DNA of 64,000 bases from Leucobacter sp. CX169. Lineage in GTDB: Bacteria > Actinomycetota > Actinomycetes > Actinomycetales > Microbacteriaceae. The stretch covers positions 2,046,001-2,110,000 of the forward strand of contig NZ_CP071051.1 of NCBI RefSeq assembly GCF_017161405.1, read 5' to 3'. Shown one piece after another: positions 18,821 to 26,722 of the stretch (position 1 is the stretch's first letter; each line of letters begins with the position of its first letter). A program made the translations under genes and the position numbers. The notes beneath the pieces are model-generated. The model did not search any database, was not told the DNA's origin, and saw only the letters and a program-made list of their open reading frames with translations.

Positions 18821-19915
18821 CTACTTGCCCTTAGCGTCGATGATCGCCTGGACAGCCTTTGTATCGGTTGCCCGCTCGACCTTCACGCTACCGTCGATGA
18901 TGCCGGCCTTGGCTTCATCGACCGCTGTCGCAATATCGCCGGTGAGCGACGGGGTGTCCTGCAGCGACAGGCCTCCGTTTTCGACCGTGAGCTCGTAGGT
19001 CTTGGTGCCGAACGTCCCCGCCTCGACGTCCTTGATCGCGGCGATGTAGGAGTCCTTGAAGTTCCACAGCACCGAGGTGAGCACCATGTCCGGGTTCTCC
19101 ACGATCTCGGTGACGTCGCCGATGGTCGCGATGTACGAGATCGGGTAACCCACGTCAGCGGTCTCGATGGCCTGAAGGTAGCCGATGGTCGCGCCATCGC
19201 CCATGCCGAAGATCACATCAGCGCCCGCGGCGATGACCTGGGCAGTCACTGTGCTACCGCCAGCAGAGTCGCCGTAACCGGCAGGGCCGACGTAGGCCAC
19301 GACGACGTTAATCGTCGGGTCCACGCTGTAGACGCCCTGTGCGAAGCCACCGGCCATCAGGAACCAGTTCAGGTCTTCAGCCGATGCGACAATGCCGACG
19401 GTCTTCGTGGTGGTCTTCTTCGCTGCGGCTACGCCTGCGAGATATGCACCCTCCTGCGCCTGCGTAATCACCGTGGCGACTTTACCGGGCTCGTTCTTGT
19501 CGAAGTCCACGACGAGGGTCGGCACGCCGGTCTGCATACCGACGCGGTGACCCGCGGTGTTGAACCCGCTGGCGTGGGCGATGATGAGCTGGTTTCCAGC
19601 CTCAGCGACCTGGGTCAGGATCGTCTCGGTGTTGTCGTAGCCGACGTTCGAGTTGTCGTCGAGCTTGATGCCGAGCTCGTCAGCTGCCGCCTGCGCAGCC
19701 CAGATGCCCTGCTGGTTCCAGCCGTAATCCGATTCCTTCTCCGGCGTGACGATGGCGAACTGAGTCACCTTTGTCCCTGCGGCGGGCGCGTCGCCGCCGG
19801 CCGTGCCAGTGTCGCTCCCGCGACCCGAGCAGCCTGCGGTTGCCAATAGGCCCACGCTGACCGCAAGCGCGATGCCGACGCGGAGCCCCTTTTTCGTTGA
19901 TCGTCCCAAGAACAT
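18821..19915 (-). CDS. BMP-family substrate-binding lipoprotein
   Basis: A 364-aa lipoprotein: Lys/Arg-rich start (MFLGRSTKKGLRVG), hydrophobic core and lipobox ATAGC. The body follows the BMP/PnrA-like pattern with FAIVTPEKESDYGWNQ, HASGFN, VDFDKNEPG, VGIVASAEDLNW, AYVGPAGYGD and GADVIFGMGDGAT. Known members bind nucleosides; some actinobacterial ones have unknown ligands. The ATG at 19915 has GGAGGA 6 nt upstream, and the longer ORF lacks one. It is the first gene of the operon that ends in the pyridoxamine transaminase, so a B6 vitamer is the inferred ligand. Confidence 0.88.
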   Translation of the reverse strand: MFLGRSTKKGLRVGIALAVSVGLLATAGCSGRGSDTGTAGGDAPAAGTKVTQFAIVTPEKESDYGWNQQGIWAAQAAADELGIKLDDNSNVGYDNTETILTQVAEAGNQLIIAHASGFNTAGHRVGMQTGVPTLVVDFDKNEPGKVATVITQAQEGAYLAGVAAAKKTTTKTVGIVASAEDLNWFLMAGGFAQGVYSVDPTINVVVAYVGPAGYGDSAGGSTVTAQVIAAGADVIFGMGDGATIGYLQAIETADVGYPISYIATIGDVTEIVENPDMVLTSVLWNFKDSYIAAIKDVEAGTFGTKTYELTVENGGLSLQDTPSLTGDIATAVDEAKAGIIDGSVKVERATDTKAVQAIIDAKGK

Positions 19916-20008
19916 TTGTGTTCCTCCAATTTCACTCACCGTTGAGTTGCTGAGCATATACAACGAGCACTCTCACCCAGAATTATCACTTTGTAATGCT
20001 GATTTATG

Positions 20009-20037
20009 AAGCTATAAGAATTTAAAAGCACTGTCAA
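20009..20037 (-). promoter_or_regulatory. Promoter of the BMP importer-transaminase operon
   Basis: On the minus strand a perfect TTGACA (20032-20037) is followed after 17 nt by TAGCTT, or after 15 nt by TATAGC. The stretch is AT-rich in an otherwise GC-rich window. Overlapping it is a TTAT-n6-ATAA dyad. The -10 surroundings (AATTCTTATAGCTT) resemble those of the B6 enzyme operon promoter (AGTTCTCATAACAT) in 10 of 14 positions, which hints at one shared regulator. Confidence 0.7.
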
Positions 20038-20130
20038 GCAATTCAGAATGCCGAGATAACAGCGTTACTTTCCCGGAAATCCGGCGAAGTAGCGCCCCAT
20101 TCCGGCACAAATCACATGCTGAGAAACCGA

Positions 20131-20150
20131 CGCCGCCAACCTGTGCGGCG
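20131..20150 (-). terminator. Possible terminator after the IclR gene
   Basis: A 6-bp GC-only inverted repeat (CGCCGC and GCGGCG) with an 8-nt loop lies just past the stop of the IclR gene, at the end of the B6 enzyme operon. There is no U-tract, so this is a weak call. Confidence 0.4.
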
Positions 20151-20159
20151 CATAGGTGA

Positions 20160-20924
20160 TTACTGAGCGCTTTCCTCAGCAAGCACGAGCTCTGCGATCT
20201 CTCTGGCGCCCAGCTTGACCTTCTCGAGGAGTCGTTCCTTTGCCTGGTCGTCGAGCCGGAACTCGAGCCCTGCAATGGATAGCGCGGCGACCGTGCGCCC
20301 CTCCACAATGATCGGCGCGGCTACCGCGTAGATGCCCTCGTCCACCTCGGCCGCAGAGACGGCGTGATTGAGCTTTCCCGCTAGGGCGACCTCATTGCGC
20401 AGCTCCTCCACCTCCTCTTTCGACAGCGTCTGCTCGAGCTTGCGGAAGTACTTCTCCCGCTTCTCGGGAAGCGCTGCGGCGAGCAGGACCTTTGGTCCCG
20501 CACCCTTATGAAGAGGCATGAGGTGCCCCGGCTTGAAGGAGATCATGGCGGGCTTGTCAGGGATGACCGATGCCACACACAACACAGAGTCCTTCACCCG
20601 ACGCAGGATCAGGGTCGTCTCATGAGTTTCCTCGACGAGCTGCTCGAGAATCGGCTTCCCGATCGCGCCGATGTCGAGCGACGACTCCGCCACGCTTGCC
20701 AACCGGAACATCTGTGATGTCAGCGTGTAGACGCCTCGTCTGCGCTCTTCGATCAGATACAGCTCGCGCAGCAACGCAATGTAGCGGTAAGCGCTCGGGA
20801 TCGAAATCTCGAATCGGGCGGAAATCTGCTCCACCGTGATTTCAGGTGATGCCTCGGTGAAGCTGAGCAGAATCTGCAATACCCGACGTGCACTGTCGAC
20901 GCCTTTTGCACGACTCGTTTGCAT
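20160..20924 (-). CDS. IclR-family transcriptional regulator
   Basis: A 254-aa regulator with an N-terminal winged helix (SARRVLQILLSF, then FEISIPSAYRYIALLREL as the recognition helix) and an IclR effector-binding domain (SFKPGHLMPLHKGAGPKVLL, DEGIYAVAAPI, ALSIAGLEFRL). MQTSRAKG is the natural N-terminus. The 135 extra residues of the longest ORF are an out-of-frame reading of the neighbouring PEBP gene. As the last gene of the B6 operon it is the best candidate to sense a vitamer or pathway intermediate and to control the TCTCA/CATG sites around 27,550. Confidence 0.92.
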   Translation of the reverse strand: MQTSRAKGVDSARRVLQILLSFTEASPEITVEQISARFEISIPSAYRYIALLRELYLIEERRRGVYTLTSQMFRLASVAESSLDIGAIGKPILEQLVEETHETTLILRRVKDSVLCVASVIPDKPAMISFKPGHLMPLHKGAGPKVLLAAALPEKREKYFRKLEQTLSKEEVEELRNEVALAGKLNHAVSAAEVDEGIYAVAAPIIVEGRTVAALSIAGLEFRLDDQAKERLLEKVKLGAREIAELVLAEESAQ

Positions 20925-20985
20925 GTGGTCCTCTATCCTTCGGGCCGATCGTCTCCCCGCAATAACGACCGTACGGGCGGCTAAG

Positions 20986-21441
20986 TTAGCGCTGATACGT
21001 TCCGACGAAGCGATTTTGCTCGACGATAGCATCAGCATACGAGGCCAGGAACTCTTCGCGTGAGGGCGCTCCGTCGACCTTGCGGTTGAGTGCATAGACC
21101 CAGAAGTAGTAGTGGTGCAGGCCATGCCCAAACGGAGGCTGCGGGCCGCTGTAGGCGACCTCACCCATTCCATTGGGGCCGACACGTCCGGCCTCGACGG
21201 TACCGCCGAGCTCAGTGGTACCGGGATCGATGCCATAGACCGTCCAATGCGTGAATCCCTGCGGCAGCGGAGCGTCGGGATCGTGCAGCACCACAGCGAG
21301 CTCGACGGCGCCCTCCGGTACGCCAGCAATCACGAGGCGAGGGGTTTCGTTTCCTGTGTCCGCCGCGAACCGGGGGGCAATCGCGCCCAGGTTTTCGATG
21401 TCGGGGCTCGAGAGAGCGAGGTCTTGAATATTGAGGCCCAT
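20986..21441 (-). CDS. YbhB/YbcL-type PEBP family protein
   Basis: A 151-aa phosphatidylethanolamine-binding-protein-like protein. Family motifs seen are PRLVIAGVPEGA, VVLHDPDAPLPQGFTHW, YSGPQPPFGHGLHHYYF and a C-terminal LDNR-like region. Bacterial PEBPs have a small anion pocket and no settled role. The gene is between the AAMS hydrolase gene (27 nt upstream) and the IclR gene (61 nt downstream), so it is co-transcribed with the B6 pathway. Its part in the pathway is unknown. Confidence 0.85.
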   Translation of the reverse strand: MGLNIQDLALSSPDIENLGAIAPRFAADTGNETPRLVIAGVPEGAVELAVVLHDPDAPLPQGFTHWTVYGIDPGTTELGGTVEAGRVGPNGMGEVAYSGPQPPFGHGLHHYYFWVYALNRKVDGAPSREEFLASYADAIVEQNRFVGTYQR

Positions 21442-21468
21442 GGGCGTCTCCTTTGTGTCGGGTGGTGA

Positions 21469-22281
21469 TTAGGAAATCTGTTCGAGCAAATCGAGCGCGA
21501 TTTGGGAAATGGCCCCCGGCTGCTCCTCCGGAACGTAATGGTCAGCGTCGGCAACGGTCTCGTATTGCAGGTCCGGGCGGAGCGCACGCGATCGATCGAA
21601 CGCGGCCTGAGTCACCAGCGTGCTCTCTTCGCCACGCACGACGACTGTCGGGACAGCGACCGCTGCGTAGTACCCGGTGAGGTCGGCCCGCAGGCCCTGC
21701 ACCGTCTGCAACATGGCTACAGGCGATGCGAGCGGCTCGAAACCCCGCTCGGTTTCGCGATAGCCGTACTCGGCCCGACGCATGATCGCGTCATGCGGCA
21801 TGTTGGCATATCTTCCGTGCAGATAGGCCTCAATTGCTTCGACCGATTCGAACGTCTGGGCTCCAGCGCCCACTCGCGCCTCGAGGCTGTCGAACACCTG
21901 GGCTTCAATGAACGGCGTGAAGTCAATCGCGACGACCCCGTCGACGAGCTCTGGATAGAGCGCGGCCGCAGCAATAGAGTTTCGCGATCCGAGTGAGTGG
22001 CCCACCAGAACGTTCTTCCCCCCACCGCCGAGAGCTTCAACAAGCCCGCGGATGTCGCCGGCAAAATCCTCCGCCGAATATCCCGCGTCGGGCTTTGCGC
22101 TATTGCCGTGCCCACGCTGATCCACTGCGATCACCCGGGCACGCTGACCGAGGGCGCGTGCCACCGGCGCCCAGACCTGATGGTTCGCCGTGACCCCGTG
22201 CAGCAGGAAGAAGGTGTCAGCTCCCTCCCCCGTCTCGGCGTAGGCAATCTCGATTCCGTTCGTAGAACAGTGACGGATCAC
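21469..22281 (-). CDS. (E)-2-(acetamidomethylene)succinate hydrolase (AAMS hydrolase)
   Basis: A 270-aa alpha/beta hydrolase expected to carry out the last pathway step, AAMS to succinate semialdehyde, acetate, ammonia and CO2. LLHGVTANHQVW gives the oxyanion hole, S96 lies in GHSLGSR, the acid is D120 (VVAIDFTP) and the base is H248 (ADHYVPEE). The spacings 96-120-248 equal those of the M. loti triad as I recall it (Ser106, Asp130, His258). It lies 15 nt after the FHMPC dehydrogenase gene. Family alone would only say hydrolase; operon and triad spacing make the assignment. Confidence 0.85.
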   Translation of the reverse strand: MIRHCSTNGIEIAYAETGEGADTFFLLHGVTANHQVWAPVARALGQRARVIAVDQRGHGNSAKPDAGYSAEDFAGDIRGLVEALGGGGKNVLVGHSLGSRNSIAAAALYPELVDGVVAIDFTPFIEAQVFDSLEARVGAGAQTFESVEAIEAYLHGRYANMPHDAIMRRAEYGYRETERGFEPLASPVAMLQTVQGLRADLTGYYAAVAVPTVVVRGEESTLVTQAAFDRSRALRPDLQYETVADADHYVPEEQPGAISQIALDLLEQIS

Positions 22282-22296
22282 AGCCAGCGCCCTTCG

Positions 22297-23241
22297 CTAG
22301 ACCTGGTCGCTGCTCAGCGGCTGCGGCATCGCCTTGCGCACCTGCACGAGCTGCTGGACGATTTGCGCTCGCTTGGCCGCAACCTCGCCCTCGCCGTATT
22401 CGAACAGGCCCTTTCCGCTCTTGAACCCGAAGGTCTTCGCTTCGACGTTCTGAGTGATGACGGCGGGAACCCCGTCCGCCTTTGAGAGGTCGGGGTTCAA
22501 GTAGCTCGCGACATTGTTGTAGGTGTCGAGACCGGCCATGTCGAGCAGGCGCATGGGGCCCACCACCGAAAGCTTGAAGCCAATCCCCCAGCGCACGCAG
22601 ATGTCCATGTCCTCGCGCGAGATCACGCCCTCATCGACGAGTGCCAGGCTCTCACGCATGATTGCGTACAGGATCCGGTTCTCAACAAACCCGGGGGTCT
22701 CGCGCTCACGAACGGCCTCATAGCCGAAGGAATTCGCGACCTCAGAGACTCGGTCGCTCGTTGCCTCACTGGTCTGCTGACCGGGAACAACCTCGATCAG
22801 TGGAATCACGTGCGGCGGGTTTGACCAGTGCATCCCAACCAGGCGCTCGGGGTGAGCAAGCCCTTCAGCGAGCTTGGTAATCGGAATGCCCGAGGTATTC
22901 GAGGCGATGATCACGTCTGCGCCGACGAGGCCCTCAACCTGCGCGAGCACCTGGCGCTTGAGGTCTTCGCGCTCGGGCACCGCCTCGAGCACGAACTCCG
23001 TCCCCGCAAGCGCCTCGCCAATGTCGGTCGTGAAGCTGATCTCACCCTGGCGATCGCCGCGGGGCGACTCAAGGTTGTCGAGCACCTTGGCGGCGAGCTT
23101 CACTCCGTCGGCGGCGCGCACGAGGGCGTCCTCAACCACGTCGTACACAGTGACGTCGACACCCGAGCGCGCAAATACGGCGGCAATGCCGGGGCCCATG
23201 ATGCCCGAGCCAAGTACGGTGACCTTCTTCAGATGTGCCAT
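22297..23241 (-). CDS. 5-Formyl-3-hydroxy-2-methylpyridine-4-carboxylate (FHMPC) 5-dehydrogenase
   Basis: A 314-aa member of the 3-hydroxyacyl-CoA dehydrogenase family, here read as the NAD-dependent oxidase of the pyridine 5-aldehyde to the 4,5-dicarboxylate. GSGIMGPGIA (11-20) is the Rossmann loop. SNTSGIPITKLAE and MHWSNPPHVIPLIEV with H138 follow, then the C-terminal domain with RWGIGFKLSVVGPM and LLDMAGLDTYNN. The last two are very close to the M. loti enzyme as I recall it. AAAGGAGAAGGA before the ATG at 23241 fixes the start. It could be annotated merely as 3-hydroxyacyl-CoA dehydrogenase, but no other CoA enzyme is nearby. Confidence 0.87.
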   Translation of the reverse strand: MAHLKKVTVLGSGIMGPGIAAVFARSGVDVTVYDVVEDALVRAADGVKLAAKVLDNLESPRGDRQGEISFTTDIGEALAGTEFVLEAVPEREDLKRQVLAQVEGLVGADVIIASNTSGIPITKLAEGLAHPERLVGMHWSNPPHVIPLIEVVPGQQTSEATSDRVSEVANSFGYEAVRERETPGFVENRILYAIMRESLALVDEGVISREDMDICVRWGIGFKLSVVGPMRLLDMAGLDTYNNVASYLNPDLSKADGVPAVITQNVEAKTFGFKSGKGLFEYGEGEVAAKRAQIVQQLVQVRKAMPQPLSSDQV

Positions 23242-23294
23242 GTTTCCTTCTCCTTTGAATGAAATGTCGTTGAGCTGAACTGAACTTCGCACCG

Positions 23295-24038
23295 CTAGAT
23301 CGCCTGCGGTTCCCGACCCTCAGCGCGGTCAAGCAGGCGGTTGAAGTACTTCCAGTAGTTCTCTTTTGCGTGGTGCGGGTAGATTCGCGCGGCCTTCTCA
23401 ATCGACTCCGCATGGTCGGGAATCGGGAACGAAGCCCCCGACGACTCGAGATCAATCTGAAACTTCGAGGACCACTCGAGGAAGATGCCGCACAGCAGCA
23501 GCTCACGTACGTCGCCGCCGGTGAAGGCAATGCCGTGATTGGCCAGGAGAATCGCCTCGGCCCGCCCGAGCTTTTCCGCGACGGCCTTTCCGAGCTCAAC
23601 CGTCGTGACGATGTGGCTCGTCTCGTCAAAGCGCGGCACGCCCTCGTTCGCAAACCACGCGCCGTGATTGTTGACCGGGGCGAGCTGGTTGGTGCCGGCG
23701 CCAAAGACGGTTGCGAAGTGTGCGTGCGAGTGGCCCACGAAATTCACGTCGGGGCGAGCGAGGAAGATTTCAGCGTGCAGTGGCCATTCGAGGTGACGGA
23801 ACCCCTCCCCCTGCAACACCTCGCCGTCGAGCGTGACCAATAGGTAGTCCTGAGCCGTGACTTCAGAGAGCGCGAGATGCCCGCGCTTGAGCCACATACC
23901 CCGCCCCTCCGGGTCGCGGTAGGACATGTGTCCCATCGACATGTCCCCGTGGCCTTCGATCTCGAGGATGCGATGTACGCGGGCGAGGTTCTCGAGAACC
24001 TCTTGAATTTCCGGTGAGGGGTTGAATGGCTCACGCAT
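23295..24038 (-). CDS. 3-Hydroxy-2-methylpyridine-4,5-dicarboxylate (HMPDC) 4-decarboxylase
   Basis: A 247-aa protein of the class II aldolase/adducin family, which uses a divalent metal. The metal ligands are seen as the GHSHAHF motif (H103, H105, H107), E90 in PLHAEIF and a later His in LLANHGIAF; the N-terminal SMGHMSYRDP loop is also typical. In the M. loti pathway a member of this family decarboxylates HMPDC to MHPC. The operon places it between FHMPC dehydrogenase and MHPC oxygenase, which fits. GAAGGAG precedes the ATG. Confidence 0.82.
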   Translation of the reverse strand: MREPFNPSPEIQEVLENLARVHRILEIEGHGDMSMGHMSYRDPEGRGMWLKRGHLALSEVTAQDYLLVTLDGEVLQGEGFRHLEWPLHAEIFLARPDVNFVGHSHAHFATVFGAGTNQLAPVNNHGAWFANEGVPRFDETSHIVTTVELGKAVAEKLGRAEAILLANHGIAFTGGDVRELLLCGIFLEWSSKFQIDLESSGASFPIPDHAESIEKAARIYPHHAKENYWKYFNRLLDRAEGREPQAI

Positions 24039-24092
24039 GTGAAGCTCCTTCTTCTATTCTTGCGATTCTGAAGTGCATTGTTTGACGAGCCG

Positions 24093-24680
24093 CTATCGCT
24101 GCGCCAGAGCCTCGGCCTTGGTCATTCCGCCGACGCGGGCATTCGGGCGTCCGCCGCTCGAGACTGCCACGCAGATCAGCAGCTCGTCTGGCTTGGGAGA
24201 GTCTGCGACGTGCAACGTGATGCCGTCGTAGTAGTCACGGACGTAGACTTCGTCCTTAAAGGCCAGGGGAATGTCGAGCGTGACGCCCGCCGACGAGACC
24301 TTGGTCATTGACGAGATCCAGGCTTTGCCCCCGCCAACAGCGTCGCGGAAGCCGTTGCCGAAGATCGTGGTCACGCAGGCCACCACGTGCTCCTGCTCAC
24401 CCGCGATGCCGGCAACGCCACCCTTGCCATACCCCTCGACCTCGCGGCCACCCAGCAGCGCCTTCGCCCGGGTACCCAGGGCGAAGGCGAGCTCGCCACT
24501 CGGTGCGGTCAAAGCGCTGAGGTCCTGCTGGAAGGGCTGGCCGGCGAACGGGTTTCGAATCACGACGCCCACCGCCGCCTTGACCAGCGGCTCCTCCAGC
24601 TGCCGTCCGGCGAGCTCGGTCACTTCCACCACGCTCGAGTGCCAAGCGCGGATCTCGTACCCATCAATTACTGCGTTCAT
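24093..24680 (-). CDS. DUF1185 (AA_synth) family protein, copy 1
   Basis: A 195-aa protein of Pfam DUF1185, whose known structures show a Bacillus chorismate mutase-like fold but no proven reaction. Conserved stretches are VIRNPFAGQPF, VEGYGKGG, TTIFGNGFRDA, GVTLDIPL and a GGRPNAR end. The ATG overlaps the MHPC oxygenase stop as ATGA, so it is coupled to the ring-cleaving enzyme. A second copy lies in the divergent operon. A role in isomerising or hydrolysing a ring-opening product is an inference only. Confidence 0.85.
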   Translation of the reverse strand: MNAVIDGYEIRAWHSSVVEVTELAGRQLEEPLVKAAVGVVIRNPFAGQPFQQDLSALTAPSGELAFALGTRAKALLGGREVEGYGKGGVAGIAGEQEHVVACVTTIFGNGFRDAVGGGKAWISSMTKVSSAGVTLDIPLAFKDEVYVRDYYDGITLHVADSPKPDELLICVAVSSGGRPNARVGGMTKAEALAQR

Positions 24681-25786
24681 GCGTGCACCGCCGTTGTCGG
24701 ATCGTATTTGGCCGCCTCGAGCACCTCGGGCGTGAATTGATTTCCCTCTGCCATGCTGCGCGTCTCGGCGAACCACGCCGACTTCTCCTGGCAGCGGTCG
24801 GTGACCCCGCGCTCGCGCGCCTGCCAGTCGCCCAGCTCCTGCGCAAGGTCGGCAGAGCCCTTCGATACCGAGGTGGCCATCGTGTAGGCGTTGACCATGG
24901 CCGAACCCGCACCCTGTGCGAGCGCCGGGCACATCGCGTGTGCCGAGTCGCCGACCAGCGCGACGCGGCCGTTCGACCACTCCTTGAGTACATTGGTTTG
25001 GTAACCGTCGTAGCGACCCGAGATCTTCGCGGCCTCGCGCAGCACGGGGGCCAGGTAGGGGTGGCTCTCGACCCAGACGTCGTAGTTGATCGGCACGGCC
25101 GATCCTTCCTCGTCCTCGATCGGCGCCATCAGCGCGATATACAGTTCGTCCTCGTTGCAGGGAATGTACAGCACGCGCAGCACGCGGGGCTCGAGGTTCC
25201 AGAAATCAATGACGTTGTCCCACTCGTCGCCACCGCCCAGCTCCTCCTTGCAGCGGGGCACGATGAGGCGGGTGACGCCGTCTTTCGAACGCGTGCGCTC
25301 CTGTTCAAAGCCGATCGAGTCGCGCACGTTCGAGTTGACGCCGTCCGCACCGACGATCAGGTCGGCGTGGCGGACCTCGCCGCTTGCGAGCGTGACACTG
25401 CCGGCAGGATCAGCGGCGACGACCTCGGAGTCCACCAGGATCGTGACGCCCGCATCGATGGCCGTCGCGACGAGCGCGTCGTGCAACGCCTTCCGCGTCA
25501 TCGTGCGCCAGGGCAGCCCGCCGAAGTCTTCGAGCGACTTCGTCACATTGTGCATGCGCGTCTCGTAGAACGGCGGCATTACGGTGTGCGGCAGCAGCCG
25601 GTCGTAGGCGCCGATCGCTTTCAGTACCTGCAGGCTGTTGTTCCAGAGCAGGATCCCTGCGCCCAGCGGGCGAAGCTCCGTATCTTTCTCATGCAGCGTA
25701 ACGTCCCACCCGTTCTGGGCGAGCGTCGTTGCCGCGACGAGCCCGGCAAACCCGGCCCCTGCAACCTCGGCAGTACGATTACTCAT
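24677..25786 (-). CDS. 2-Methyl-3-hydroxypyridine-5-carboxylate (MHPC) oxygenase
   Basis: A 369-aa FAD monooxygenase that would open the pyridine ring of MHPC with NAD(P)H and O2 to give AAMS. The FAD loop AGAGFAGL is at 9-16, LHEKDTELRPLGAG follows, then LPWRTMTRKALHDAL, LIVGADGVNSNVRDSIGF and the second FAD motif VALVGDSAHAMCPALAQG. Wording and length are very close to the M. loti enzyme (about 379 aa) as I recall it. The longest ORF adds 45 residues translated from the hairpin region; AAGGA upstream of MSNRTAEV supports the shorter start. Confidence 0.9.
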   Translation of the reverse strand: MSNRTAEVAGAGFAGLVAATTLAQNGWDVTLHEKDTELRPLGAGILLWNNSLQVLKAIGAYDRLLPHTVMPPFYETRMHNVTKSLEDFGGLPWRTMTRKALHDALVATAIDAGVTILVDSEVVAADPAGSVTLASGEVRHADLIVGADGVNSNVRDSIGFEQERTRSKDGVTRLIVPRCKEELGGGDEWDNVIDFWNLEPRVLRVLYIPCNEDELYIALMAPIEDEEGSAVPINYDVWVESHPYLAPVLREAAKISGRYDGYQTNVLKEWSNGRVALVGDSAHAMCPALAQGAGSAMVNAYTMATSVSKGSADLAQELGDWQARERGVTDRCQEKSAWFAETRSMAEGNQFTPEVLEAAKYDPTTAVHA

Positions 25787-25854
25787 GTTATTGCGTCCTT
25801 CCATGGCCACCATACTCACGTGATAACCAAATCTCAGCTTGTAATAAAAAGTAT

Positions 25855-25919
25855 TTGTGGCATGCCACAAGAAATCCCCGATTTCTTGTGGCGGAAAGCC
25901 CGCGCCCGAAGGCGCGGGC
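25855..25919 (-). promoter_or_regulatory. Nested palindromes before the MHPC oxygenase gene
   Basis: Three structures lie between the pyridoxal dehydrogenase and oxygenase genes. A 9-bp hairpin with a CGAA loop spans 25898-25919. A perfect 12-bp inverted repeat with a 5-nt loop (GCCACAAGAAAT arms) spans 25864-25892. A perfect 16-bp palindrome, TTGTGGCATGCCACAA, spans 25855-25870. The last two share the GCCACAA segment, so they cannot both form in RNA. On the minus strand TTGTGG followed at 17 nt by TTATTA could be a promoter with the palindrome at -35. An operator with internal promoter, or an attenuator, would both fit. Confidence 0.65.
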
Positions 25920-25925
25920 ACCCTG

Positions 25926-26660
25926 CTAGTTGCGCGTGTGCCCGCCGTCGACCACGAGCAGCTGCCCGGTCACCCAGCCAGCCTCCTCCGTCGTCAAGAA
26001 CGCGACGGCGGGAGCAATATCTTCCGGCTGCCCCTTGCGCGAAAACGCCTGCATCGGAACGACGTAGCCGAAGCCATCGTTGTGCGGCCCGGCCTTTACG
26101 CCCTCGCTCTCGGTCAGCCCCGGGGCAACCGAGTTGACCGTAATGCCGTCTTTGCCCAGCTCGGACGCGAGCGAGCGAGTGAAGCCGATGGTCGCCCCCT
26201 TGCCCGAGACGTAGTGGTTCGCGTTGGGCGTCCCCGCTACGAAGGTGTTCGACGAGATATTCACGATGCGACCGTAGCCGGCCTCGGCCATGTGCTTCGA
26301 GACCGCCTTCGTCACCAGGAACAGCCCGTCGACGTTGACCGCCATAACACGGCGCCACTCTTCAAACGACAGCTCTTCCCACGCAACGAACGGCACGATC
26401 GCCGCATCATTCACCAGAATGTCAATGCGGCCATACTTGGCCATTACGTCGTCGACCATGCCCTGCACTGCGACGGGATCACTGACGTCGGTGCGATGGA
26501 AGTGGCCCGAAAGCTCGGCGGCGACAGCCTCACCCTTCTCGGCATTCACATCGGCGATGACCACGGTGACATCGTTCTTCGCGATGCGCCGCGCGATGGC
26601 CGCGCCAATACCCTGGGCCGCGCCCGTAACAATGGCAACCTGCTTTTCATGCTTCGACAT
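25926..26660 (-). CDS. Pyridoxal 4-dehydrogenase (SDR type)
   Basis: A 244-aa SDR that would oxidise pyridoxal to 4-pyridoxolactone with NAD+. GAAQGIG (13-19) is the cofactor loop, D37 in IADVNA suits NAD+ rather than NADP+, LVNDAAIVPFVAWEE and ISSNTFVAGTPN follow, and the catalytic pair is Y150-x3-K154 with Ser in ISS. The LVNDAAIVPFVAW and SNTFVAGTPN wording closely resembles the M. loti enzyme as I recall it. The Microbacterium luteolum pyridoxal dehydrogenase is, in contrast, an aldo-keto reductase. It sits directly after the lactonase gene. Confidence 0.87.
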   Translation of the reverse strand: MSKHEKQVAIVTGAAQGIGAAIARRIAKNDVTVVIADVNAEKGEAVAAELSGHFHRTDVSDPVAVQGMVDDVMAKYGRIDILVNDAAIVPFVAWEELSFEEWRRVMAVNVDGLFLVTKAVSKHMAEAGYGRIVNISSNTFVAGTPNANHYVSGKGATIGFTRSLASELGKDGITVNSVAPGLTESEGVKAGPHNDGFGYVVPMQAFSRKGQPEDIAPAVAFLTTEEAGWVTGQLLVVDGGHTRN

Positions 26661-26722
26661 AGTTCCTCAATTCCTCACTGAATTTCACAAGCAATAGATC
26701 GCGCCTTTGGGGCGGTGCGGCG

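Noticed and set aside
20925-21329. N-terminal extension of the IclR protein in the longest ORF
   Set aside because: The added residues are an out-of-frame reading of the PEBP gene; MQTSRAKG with an upstream AGAGGA is a normal IclR start.
25855-25919. Palindromes as a CRISPR repeat or transposon end
   Set aside because: Only one copy of each, no spacers, no transposase and no target duplication; a regulatory reading fits better.
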